From NCBI GenBank assembly GCA_902761905.1, contig CACWMK010000040.1:1-61016 (forward strand): a stretch of DNA of 61,016 nt, read 5' to 3'. Positions 24,999-33,365 of the stretch are shown piece after piece. Numbering within the stretch: position 1 is the stretch's first letter; every line of letters starts with the position of its first letter. The DNA comes from an uncultured Prevotellaceae bacterium (GTDB lineage: Bacteria > Bacteroidota > Bacteroidia > Bacteroidales > Bacteroidaceae). A model generated the notes under the pieces. The model saw only the letters and a program-made list of their open reading frames with translations, had not been told where the DNA came from and made no database searches. Position numbers and translations under genes: made by a program.

Positions 24999-27405
24999 AT
25001 GAAGAATCTTAAGAGATTAGCCCTTGCATGCAGCATGCTGGTGATGCTGACGCTGGGCATCACGGCTCAGACAAGTGTACGTGAGACCATCCGACTGGAT
25101 CAGGGATGGAAATTTGCCTTCGGAAATGCCGCCGACCCGAAAAAGGATTTCGGATGTGGTACCGAACGAGGGGCCTTACGCCATGAAGTTCAATGATGCA
25201 GACTGGCAAGAGGTAAGCATTCCCCACGACTGGGCTACTACTCTACCCTATGCCCCTGAAGCCAGTCACTCGCATGGCTATAAGACCGTGGGGTATAAAT
25301 ATCCCGAGACCAGTGTTGGCTGGTATCGTAAGGTTATCAACATCCCTGCCAATGATGAGGGCAAGCATATCTCCCTGAGGTTCGATGGCATCTTCCGCAA
25401 TGCACGTGTGTGGTTCAACGGCTTTTATATGGGCACAGAGCCCAGCGGCTATGCCACCCAGATATACGATGTAACTGAGTATGTAAACTACGGCGGGCAG
25501 AACCTGATTTGTGTGCGTGCCGATGCTACCCTCGAAGAGGGTTGGTTCTACGAGGGTGCAGGTATCTATCGCGATGCCTGGCTTACCAAGACTTCCGCCG
25601 TCAGCGTGGCACCCTTCGGCACATTTGTATATGCCGACATAAAACAGCCCTACACATCGGCCACCATTCACATCAATACCGAGATAAGCAATCACTCGCT
25701 GAAAGCAACAACCTGCGAGGTAGAGCAGCGACTCTTGGATGCTGAGGGACATGAGGTAGGCAAGACCACCATAGCCACCATCACTTTAAGACCAAAAGAA
25801 ACCAGCGACTGCAAACAGACTCTATCGCTGCAGGCGCCACATCTGTGGAGTACCACCGATCCGTATCTATACAAGGTAGAAACAACCGTTAAGGTGGATG
25901 GCCATGTGGCTGATGTGTATGAGACAACCACCGGTATCCGAGATATTGCTTTCGATGCCGACAGAGGTTTCCTGCTAAACGGCCAACCCCTGAAACTGAA
26001 GGGTGTAAACATGCATCAGGATCATGCCGGCGTAGGAGCAGCCATTCCCGATGCCCTACAGGCATGGCGCATTAAGCAACTCAAGCAGTTTGGCTGCAAT
26101 GCCTACCGTGCATCGCATAACCCCATGACGCCTGCTCTACTCGACATCTGCGATCGCGAGGGCATACTCGTCATCGAAGAGAACCGCCTGACCGGTATCA
26201 ACACCGAGCATCAGCGCCTCTTGGCAAACATGATTAAGCGCGACCGTAATCACCCCAGCATCATTCTTTGGAGTGATGGCAACGAAGAATGGGGGATAGA
26301 GAACACCATCCAAGGCACACGTATAGCAGCTGCCATGCGTGAATACACCCGTCTTCTCGACCCCACGCGCCCATCTACCATCGCCAATGCCGGCGGTACA
26401 GAGATGATAAAGGGACTCGACGTGGTAGGATTCAACTACATTGTGCAGAATGATGTAGACAACCGCAAGAAAGCTAACCCTTCGTGGAAGATTGTGGGAA
26501 CAGAAGAGACCACCGGCTGCGGCACACGCGGCGTTTATTTCAACTCGCCTCAGCAGACTGGACGCATGGTAAGCATGAACCGCGACACTACCCACCACCA
26601 CATAGAGAATGTGATTGAACGTGGCTGGAAGTTCTATGCCGAACGACCTTGGGCAGCAGGACTGTTCTACTGGACCGGTTTCGACTATCGCGGTGAACCC
26701 AACCCGCTCAGTTATCCCGCTACCGACTCTGAGTTTGGCATACTCGACTACTGCGGATTCTGGAAAGACGAGGCGTGGTATCTTAAATCGTGGTGGACCG
26801 ATGAGCCCACGCTCCACATCTTCCCCCACTGGAACCTGAAGGGTCATGAAGGCGAAGAGATAGAGCTGTGGGCCTATAGTAACTGCGACGAGGTGGAACT
26901 GACTGTGAACGGCAAGAAGCTGGGCCGCCAGCCCATGCCTAAGAATGGTCACCTGAAGTGGAAGGCCGTTTATCAGCCAGGCAAGGTGGTAGCAACAGGC
27001 TATAAAAACGGTAAGCGCATCCTTACCGAGACCATTGAGACCACTAAGCCATCCTACAAGATTGTAATGAAATCCGACCGCACCGCCATTACTGCAGATG
27101 GTCGCGACGTGGCCATTGTAACTGTAGAACTTCAGGATCAAAAGGGGCGCATCGTTCCTGATGCCTGCCAGATGCTCACTATGCACCTAGACGGTGACGC
27201 CCATATACTTGGTGCAGGCAATGGCGACCCTTCGTATAACGGCGAAGATCACCCCAAGAGTAAGTACTGCCGAGAGTTCAGCCTACCTGCCTTTAACGGT
27301 CTGGCGCAGTTCATCATCCAGAGTGGTCACGCTCCATCGACCATCACACTCAGCTGCACCTCAGAAAAACTAAAAACGGGGAACCTCCGTATTGATACCT
27401 TTTAA
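24999..27405 (+). pseudogene. GH2 glycosidase (beta-galactosidase/beta-mannosidase type), frameshifted near the N-terminus
   Basis: Frame 1 (24999-25196) encodes the start, signal peptide (LTLGITAQ) and the first GH2 strands (IRLDQGWKFAFGN...KKDFGCGTE), then runs to a TGA. The rest is open in the +1 frame to 27405, picking up at NEGPYAMKFNDADWQEVSIPHDW. The switch falls between about 25155 and 25185. That second frame carries a full GH2 body: jelly-roll, Ig-like domain, the TIM barrel with acid/base in GNEEWG and candidate nucleophile in GTEET, and C-terminal DUF4982/Ig-like parts. GH2 relatives I know usually have about a dozen more residues between DFxxGT and the GP...FDD..W segment, so a small out-of-frame deletion is as likely as a 1-bp error. 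If real, the product lacks its signal peptide or is not made. An ATG at 25183 could restart translation without export. Confidence 0.8.
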
Positions 27406-27410
27406 GAAAA

Positions 27411-27499
27411 ATCCACCAATCTACCACCAATCTTCCGAAATACCTGTGTTTATACGGGCTGGCGAGGTGGTGGTAGATAGGTGGTAGATGGTGGATCTG
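27411..27499. repeat. Left arm of a roughly 90-bp imperfect inverted repeat
   Basis: This arm matches the reverse complement of 27719-27809. The inner core, from ACCTGTGTTTATACGGGCT through the GGTGGTAGAT repeats, has about one mismatch in 50. The arm itself folds: ATCTACCACC (27419-27428) pairs perfectly with GGTGGTAGAT (27469-27478). It starts 5 nt after the GH2 stop. Confidence 0.9.
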
Positions 27500-27559
27500 C
27501 ATGGAGCCAAGATATACCATCTAACATTAATAGGTTAATAAGATATACTCGAAAGTGCG

Positions 27560-27669
27560 TTTTCTTTGGGAGAAAACGGCGTTTTCTCAAGGAGAAAATA
27601 GTATTTTCAGGCTGAGAAAACAATATTTTCTGCCGCAGAAAACGCTAGTTTCTGCCGTAGAAAACGATT
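27560..27669. repeat. Five 22-bp tandem palindromic units
   Basis: Units start at 27560, 27582, 27604, 27626 and 27648, exactly 22 bp apart. The consensus is TTTTCT, 5 variable nt, AGAAAAC, 4 variable nt. Each unit is a small hairpin with a variable loop (TTGGG, CAAGG, CCG and so on). Units 4 and 5 share the CTGCCG loop region. The array lies centrally between the two inverted-repeat arms. No protein is encoded here. Confidence 0.92.
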
Positions 27670-27718
27670 AACAGTAAAAACATTAAGCAACCAGCCTCAG
27701 CCTTCGGACGCATGCTTT

Positions 27719-27809
27719 CAGATATCTACCATCTACCACCTATCTACCACCACCTCGCAAGCCCGTATAAACACAGGTGCTTTGAAGAGTTGGTGGTAGA
27801 TTGGTAGAT
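27719..27809. repeat. Right arm of the roughly 90-bp inverted repeat
   Basis: Reverse complement of 27411-27499 with a few mismatches, mostly in the outer part. It contains ATCTACCACC-type motifs and GGTGGTAGAT in the opposite order, so it can also fold on itself. With the left arm it delimits an element of about 400 bp. Confidence 0.9.
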
Positions 27810-28078
27810 AAAAAGCAAAAACAAAAACACCACGGTGAGATCTAGTGAGATACTCATCGGTGGCGGATATCTAGAATTTGACATTTAGTAATAGTACTTA
27901 CACAATGTGTGTTTTATTTACATTTATTAGCAAAAACAGCAAATTATCAAGGTGTTTTTGATACACCTTTACCCTATTTTTGGCATTTTTTACGTATTTT
28001 AAATGTTAAAAATGAGGTTAGAGCAAAAAAGTATCAGCATTTATCAAACAAAAGTATTATATTTTATTAAGAAATGCT
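27810..28078. other. AT-rich intergenic region with candidate operator sequences
   Basis: No open frame of note. Visible structure: a direct repeat GTGAGAT at 27835-27841 and 27845-27851 (10-bp period), a short palindrome ACACAATGTGT at 27900-27910, and AAGGTGT / ACACCTT arms (27949-27955, 27963-27969). Any could be a binding site for the AraC-type output domain of the HTCS protein. None is proven. Confidence 0.4.
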
Positions 28079-28086
28079 TACCTTTG
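28079..28086 (+). promoter_or_regulatory. -7 box for the third susC/D operon
   Basis: TACCTTTG is an exact TAnnTTTG match. Transcription from here would leave a leader of about 190 nt before the susC ATG at 28284. Confidence 0.65.
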
Positions 28087-28283
28087 CAGCGGATTCAGTA
28101 AGTCTGGATTCGCTGCTGTAACTAATTAATAAACTTAAAATTACAAAATATGACCACAAACAGTTCAGCTTAAAATAATATCACACGCGTACCTTATATA
28201 TATAGGGAGCGCGATTTTGAGGGTTATGCTCTCATAACCAAACCAATGAATATATAAACCAATTAACAATATTAACACTAAGT
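28086..28283 (+). promoter_or_regulatory. Long structured 5' leader of the third susC
   Basis: Three hairpins can be drawn. First, 28086-28116, a 13-bp stem (two G-T pairs) with a 5-nt loop at the very start of the mRNA. Second, 28186-28213, CGCG / CGCG around CCTTAT / ATAGGG. Third, 28222-28239, GGTTATG-CTCT-CATAACC. A 7-codon upstream frame (28150-28173, MTTNSSA) lies between the first two. No known riboswitch is recognised. Confidence 0.6.
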
Positions 28284-31200
28284 ATGAATCGAAATTTTAG
28301 AAAGACAGCGCTTCTGGTGAGTGCCATGGCCTTGATAGGACTTGGATACTCAACGAACGCCAACGCCGCCGAAGCTCCGCAGGAGGTTCAGCAGGCTGCG
28401 AAGAAGATTACAGGTACTGTAGTCGACGCTTCAGGCCCCGTCATCGGAGCCAGTGTAGTGGTGAAGGGCACGTCAAACGGTGTAGCAACCGATTTCGACG
28501 GAAACTTTACTCTGAACGCCAACCCAGGTCAGACCCTGGTGATTTCTTACATCGGTTACCTTAACAAGGAGGTAAAGATTACTGCTAACCAGTCTAACTA
28601 CAAGATTACTCTCGAAGAAGACAAACAGCTGCTCGACGAAGTAGTTGTAGTTGGTTATGGTACAATGAAGAAGAGCGACCTGTCGGGTGCTTCGGCTACA
28701 CTGGGCGAAGAACAGCTGAAGGATGCACATATTACAAACCTTGACCAGGCTTTCCAGGGCCGTGTAACTGGTGTGTCTGCAGTACAGACCTCAGGAGCCC
28801 CTGGTTCAAGTTCATCTATCCGCGTGCGTGGTCAGGCTACTATCAATGCTGGCGCTGAGCCTCTGTACGTAATTGATGGTGTGATTGTGCAGGCAACAGG
28901 ACAGTCGGGTGCCGACTTCGGTCTGGGCGACAAACTGGGAAATGGTCAGGTTTCAACGATTTCCCCTATTGCAACTATCAACCCTGCCGATATCGTATCT
29001 ATGGAAATCCTTAAGGATGCCTCTGCTACAGCTATCTATGGTGCCCAGGGTGCTAATGGTGTAGTACTTATTACTACTAAGCGTGGTAAGGCAGGCGAGG
29101 CAAAGTTTACTTATGATGGTATGGTTAACTGGTCACGCCAGAGCAAACGTATCGACATGCTTAACCTGCGCCAGTTTGCCGAGTTCTACAACGACCTTGT
29201 AAATCAGGGCGAGCTGTCAAATCCTGATCCTGCATATTCTGATCCCAGCGTACTGGGTAAGGGTACTAACTGGCAGGATGCTGTCTTCCGTACTGCTTTC
29301 CAGCATCAGCACCAGATTGGTATGCAGGGTGGTAGCGATAAGGTAAGATACTATGTCAGCGGCGGTCTCATGAATCAGCAGGGTACGCTTATCGGTAGTG
29401 ACTTCAAGCGCTATTCTATGCGTGCCAATATCGATGCCGATCTTAAGTCTTGGTTGAAGATGGGCCTCAATGTTTCTTTCAGCGAGACAAAGGAAGATCT
29501 GCTGAAGGCCGACCAGGATGAAGGTATCATCAACTACTCACTGACCACTCCTCCTGATATCCAGATCTACAATATCGACGGTGGCTATTCATCTGTAAGC
29601 AAGGAAGGATTTACAAATCCTAACCCTATTGCTATGGCTCTGATGAACGACATCAACCTGAGACGTCAGAAGCTCAATGGTAACCTGTACTTCGATATCA
29701 CTCCAATTAAGAATCTTACCTGGCATACAGAGCTTGGTTGGGACCTCGGATGGAATCATGCTGAGACATTTAATCCAACAGTTGACCTCGGTACCTACCA
29801 TCTGAGCAAGAATGAAGGTCGTGAGCAGAAGAATGAGAACAAATACTGGACATTCAAGAACTATGTTACATATAATGGAAATATCGGCAAGCACAGCTTC
29901 ACAGCCATGGCAGGACAGGAGGCTTGGGAGTCAAGCTGGAACTATATTTCTATCTTCAACACAGGTATGCCTCTTGATATCGTGAAGAACCCAGCACTTG
30001 GTACTGGCGAGCCTACCATTGGCTACGGTTTCGGAAGCGCTGCAATGGCGTCGTTCTTCACTCGTGAAACATATAATTACGACAACCGTTATATGTTCAC
30101 CTATACCTATCGTTATGATGGTAGCTCAAATTTCGGTCCAAACAAGCGTTGGGCTGGTTTCCACTCTCTGGCAGCATCTTGGCGATTCTCTGAGGAGAAG
30201 TTCTTCGAGAATATTAAGAACAATGGCATCATCACCAATGGTAAGCTCCGTATCGGTTGGGGTCAGACAGGTAACTCAAACATCGGTGGTTATAAGTGGG
30301 GTTCTGCAATGAGTGTTATGGAGTCGGCTCTTGGTGTGAGCTATCGTCCAGCTAATATTAAGAACCTCGATGTTAAGTGGGAGACACAGGAGCAGATTAA
30401 TATCGGTCTTGACCTGAATTTCTTCCATGATCGTGTTAACCTTGTATTTGATTGGTATAAGAAGACTTCAAAGGATATGCTTATGCAGCTCATCCTGCCT
30501 TCGTATATGGGAACAAGCGGCAACACCTCTTCTGCCCTCGCAGCTCCATACGGAAACTATGGTGATATCGAGAATACAGGTATCGAAATTGCTTTGAATA
30601 CCAGACCTATTGAAACCAAAAACTTCTCTTGGAGTTCCGACGTTCAGTTCTCTATCAACCGCAACAAGTTGAACAGCCTGTCTAACTCTACAGCTCTGCT
30701 GGGTGTAGGTCAGTGGACCGACGTGGTGTCTCGTTCAATAGTAGGTGAGTCACTCTATAATTTCTATGGTTATGAGGTAGAGGGTATCTATCAGAATTTC
30801 GAGGATATCATCAATTCTCCAGTAAACACTCTTCAGCAGAACAACCCGATTGTTACCAATGCCGACGGTAGTCTGAGCTGGAGTACAGACCCCACTCGCT
30901 ACAGTCGCTCAAATACCACATTCGTGGGTGATATCAAATACAAGGATGTAAATGGTGATGGTAAGATTGATGAGAACGATAAGACCAACATAGGCTCTCC
31001 ACTGCCAAAGTTCACCTTCGGTTGGAACAACACCTTCCGTTACAAGAACTTTGATCTGAACATCTTCATTAATGGTTCTGTAGGAAACAAGGTTGGTAAC
31101 TACATGAAGATGAAGCTTACCCACATGAATTCGGCTTGGACAAACCAGACCACTGATGTTCTGAACCGTACTAAGCTTATGGCCATTGATGCTACCGACG

Positions 31201-31565
31201 AGAGATGGTATGATAACGTTGCTAATGTTGTCGTTGCTAATCCTGGTGCTTCAATTCCACGTGCTTCAATCAATGATCCTAATGATAACGATGCATGGAG
31301 CAGCCGTTATATCGAAGATGGCAGCTATGTACGTCTTAAGAACGTTACTTTAGGATACACTTTCGATACCAAACTTATACGAAAGATTGGACTGACCAAC
31401 CTGCGTCTCTCTGTCAGCGCCACAAACCTCTTAACTATCACAGGTTATGATGGTTACGATCCTGAAATCGGTGCTTCTACAGCAAGTGCTAACGTATTCG
31501 GTCTTGACAACGGACGTTATCCCTCGCCAACAAGTGTTTCATGTGCAGTGAGTGTGTCATTCTAA
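28284..31565 (+). CDS. susC: SusC-like TonB-dependent oligosaccharide transporter (third pair)
   Basis: 1093-residue receptor. The signal peptide ends around NANAAE. It has a carboxypeptidase-D-like domain (about 42-118; ITGTVVDASGPVIGASVVVKG, TDFDGNFTLN) and the LDEVVVVGYGTMKKSDLSG box. The plug (about 130-275) has RVRGQATINAGAEPLYVIDGV and YGAQGANGVVLITTKRG; a Gly-rich insert follows VIVQATGQS. The barrel ends CAVSVSF with terminal Phe. The codon choice (many GGT, GCT, AAC) looks richer in T-ending codons than in the first susC/D operon, by eye. It heads the operon running at least to 37225. Confidence 0.95.
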   Translation: MNRNFRKTALLVSAMALIGLGYSTNANAAEAPQEVQQAAKKITGTVVDASGPVIGASVVVKGTSNGVATDFDGNFTLNANPGQTLVISYIGYLNKEVKITANQSNYKITLEEDKQLLDEVVVVGYGTMKKSDLSGASATLGEEQLKDAHITNLDQAFQGRVTGVSAVQTSGAPGSSSSIRVRGQATINAGAEPLYVIDGVIVQATGQSGADFGLGDKLGNGQVSTISPIATINPADIVSMEILKDASATAIYGAQGANGVVLITTKRGKAGEAKFTYDGMVNWSRQSKRIDMLNLRQFAEFYNDLVNQGELSNPDPAYSDPSVLGKGTNWQDAVFRTAFQHQHQIGMQGGSDKVRYYVSGGLMNQQGTLIGSDFKRYSMRANIDADLKSWLKMGLNVSFSETKEDLLKADQDEGIINYSLTTPPDIQIYNIDGGYSSVSKEGFTNPNPIAMALMNDINLRRQKLNGNLYFDITPIKNLTWHTELGWDLGWNHAETFNPTVDLGTYHLSKNEGREQKNENKYWTFKNYVTYNGNIGKHSFTAMAGQEAWESSWNYISIFNTGMPLDIVKNPALGTGEPTIGYGFGSAAMASFFTRETYNYDNRYMFTYTYRYDGSSNFGPNKRWAGFHSLAASWRFSEEKFFENIKNNGIITNGKLRIGWGQTGNSNIGGYKWGSAMSVMESALGVSYRPANIKNLDVKWETQEQINIGLDLNFFHDRVNLVFDWYKKTSKDMLMQLILPSYMGTSGNTSSALAAPYGNYGDIENTGIEIALNTRPIETKNFSWSSDVQFSINRNKLNSLSNSTALLGVGQWTDVVSRSIVGESLYNFYGYEVEGIYQNFEDIINSPVNTLQQNNPIVTNADGSLSWSTDPTRYSRSNTTFVGDIKYKDVNGDGKIDENDKTNIGSPLPKFTFGWNNTFRYKNFDLNIFINGSVGNKVGNYMKMKLTHMNSAWTNQTTDVLNRTKLMAIDATDERWYDNVANVVVANPGASIPRASINDPNDNDAWSSRYIEDGSYVRLKNVTLGYTFDTKLIRKIGLTNLRLSVSATNLLTITGYDGYDPEIGASTASANVFGLDNGRYPSPTSVSCAVSVSF

Positions 31566-31583
31566 TTATTTATTACTACGATT

Positions 31584-33365
31584 ATGAAAACAAAAATGAA
31601 CATAAAAGCTATGGGTGTCGGAATGCTCTTCTCGGCAGCCCTGGTATGCTTTACCTCTTGCGACGACTTCTTGGATCGTCCGACAGAGGATAGTTACAAT
31701 ACGGAAAACTATTATTCTTCCGACGAAGCCTGCATTTCGGGTGTCAACTATCTCTATAATTCGCCATGGTATGACTTCCAGCGTGGCTTTATCAAGGTTG
31801 GTGAGGTTATGGCGGGTAATATGTATATGGGTAATAGCCCTTACCTTAACTTCTCGGTTAATGGTACCGATGTAGACCTTGTTAATATGTCATATTCGCT
31901 GTGGGCAGTTATCAGCCACTGTTCTACGGTATATCAGTCAATCTCTGGTGCTAACGCATCACAGGCAGTAAAGAACCAGACAATGGGTGAGTGCCTGGCA
32001 TGGAAGGCTATGGCTTATTTCTATCTGGTACGTTCGTTTGGCGATGTACCCATCGTTCACGATAACTCGGCAACTCTTGCCGCTGGCAATTATAATGAGA
32101 TGTCAAAGGTAGAGAAGGCCGATGTTTACGAGTATATCATCCTTACTCTAGAGAAGGCTTTGGAGCTTCTTCCACGCGAGAAGAGCACTACTGGTCGTGT
32201 AGACTATTATTGTGCAGAGGGTCTGCTGGCTAAGGTATATCTTACCAAGGCGGGTGTTACAGGCAGTCTTAATAGCGAAGATTTGGCCAAGGCTGCTCAG
32301 TATGCCAAGGATGTAATCGACAATTCCGGACGATCATTGATGCCAGAATACGAGGACATCTTCCGCGGTTCTAACAATAATAGCGACGAGAGCCTGTTTG
32401 CTTGGCGCTGGACTGTTGGCGCTCACTGGACCTGTCAGAACTCACTGCAGAGCGACCTTGGTATCGAAGGCTTCTGCGAGGTAGGTAATGTATGGGGCGG
32501 TTGGGGTGGCCCATCTGCCGACTTGATGGAAGCATTTGGTGTTTACACTATTGAAGGTACAGGTGCCGATGCTCGTTTGAAGGAATTCCCAAGTCCGGAT
32601 AGCCGACCTGACATTGACAAGCGTCGTAAGGCTACAATGATGCTTCCTGGCGATGTGTATCCATACTTCTGGCGCGACAAGGGTGGTCTTGACTATCTGA
32701 AGTACATCTATGATAGTAACTACAACGAATCGGCAACTGGCCAGCTGGAAGGACCTTGCGGTTCTAACAACGTGAAGCACCTTTACGGAAATACCGCCGA
32801 CCACGTAGCTGAGATGGGTATTGCCGATGGCCGTATGGCTTCTGCACTTGCTACTCACATCCTGCGTCTTGCCGATGTGTATTTGGTATATGCCGAGGCT
32901 ATGACACTTCAAGGTAAGGGTTCCGATGCTTCTGCCTGTGATGCATATAATAAGGTACACCAGCGCGCTATTCCTACAGCAGCCGCAGTTAATAGTCTTA
33001 CATTCGACATGATATGGAAGGAGCGCCGTCTTGAGCTTGCCGGCGAGGGCGACCGTTGGTACGACTATGTTCGTCGTGCTTACTACGATGTCGATGCTTG
33101 TATCACCGAACTTAAGAACCAGCACCGCAACCAGCTTTGGAACTGCAACGCTCTCTACAAGGCCTACTTTGAGTCTGATCGCAGTACATGGAACATTGTA
33201 ACAGCTGATGGTAATGTGGAGTATAATTACGAGACTGCTGTACCTAATGTTACAGCCAACTCTTTCGTTCTTCCATTCCCAACAGAGGACGTGGCTTTGA
33301 ATCCTAATGTAGGTTCTAATGTTCCTCCTGTACATGTAGACATTCGTAATACTTATTCTTATTAA
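31584..33365 (+). CDS. susD: SusD-like surface glycan-binding lipoprotein (third pair)
   Basis: 593-residue SusD/RagB lipoprotein with lipobox FTS-C (Cys26) followed by DDFLDRPTEDSY, the classic mature SusD start. Scaffold helices include MGECLAWKAMAYFYLVRSFGDVPIVHD and ILRLADVYLVYAEAMTLQGK. MIWKERRLELAGEGDRWYDYVRRAYYD and a FVLPFPTEDVALNPN end follow. It starts 18 nt after susC, and its stop overlaps the start of the next lipoprotein (TAATG), indicating translational coupling. Confidence 0.95.
   Translation: MKTKMNIKAMGVGMLFSAALVCFTSCDDFLDRPTEDSYNTENYYSSDEACISGVNYLYNSPWYDFQRGFIKVGEVMAGNMYMGNSPYLNFSVNGTDVDLVNMSYSLWAVISHCSTVYQSISGANASQAVKNQTMGECLAWKAMAYFYLVRSFGDVPIVHDNSATLAAGNYNEMSKVEKADVYEYIILTLEKALELLPREKSTTGRVDYYCAEGLLAKVYLTKAGVTGSLNSEDLAKAAQYAKDVIDNSGRSLMPEYEDIFRGSNNNSDESLFAWRWTVGAHWTCQNSLQSDLGIEGFCEVGNVWGGWGGPSADLMEAFGVYTIEGTGADARLKEFPSPDSRPDIDKRRKATMMLPGDVYPYFWRDKGGLDYLKYIYDSNYNESATGQLEGPCGSNNVKHLYGNTADHVAEMGIADGRMASALATHILRLADVYLVYAEAMTLQGKGSDASACDAYNKVHQRAIPTAAAVNSLTFDMIWKERRLELAGEGDRWYDYVRRAYYDVDACITELKNQHRNQLWNCNALYKAYFESDRSTWNIVTADGNVEYNYETAVPNVTANSFVLPFPTEDVALNPNVGSNVPPVHVDIRNTYSY

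Noticed and set aside
25140-25200. Programmed ribosomal frameshift in GH2
   Set aside because: There is no slippery heptamer plus pseudoknot, and the family appears to lack residues at the break. Mutation or sequence error is simpler.
26137-27186. 349-codon open frame antisense to GH2
   Set aside because: It mirrors GH2 codons, has no signal, motif or promoter, and resembles no family. It is a shadow of the coding strand.
27560-27669. CRISPR array
   Set aside because: The conserved part is the palindromic stem in 22-bp units with 4-5 nt variable loops. There are no 25-40 nt spacers, no longer constant repeat, and no cas gene nearby.
28150-28173. Leader peptide regulating the third susC
   Set aside because: Only seven codons (MTTNSSA) without codon bias or terminator pairing. 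Mentioned only as part of the leader.
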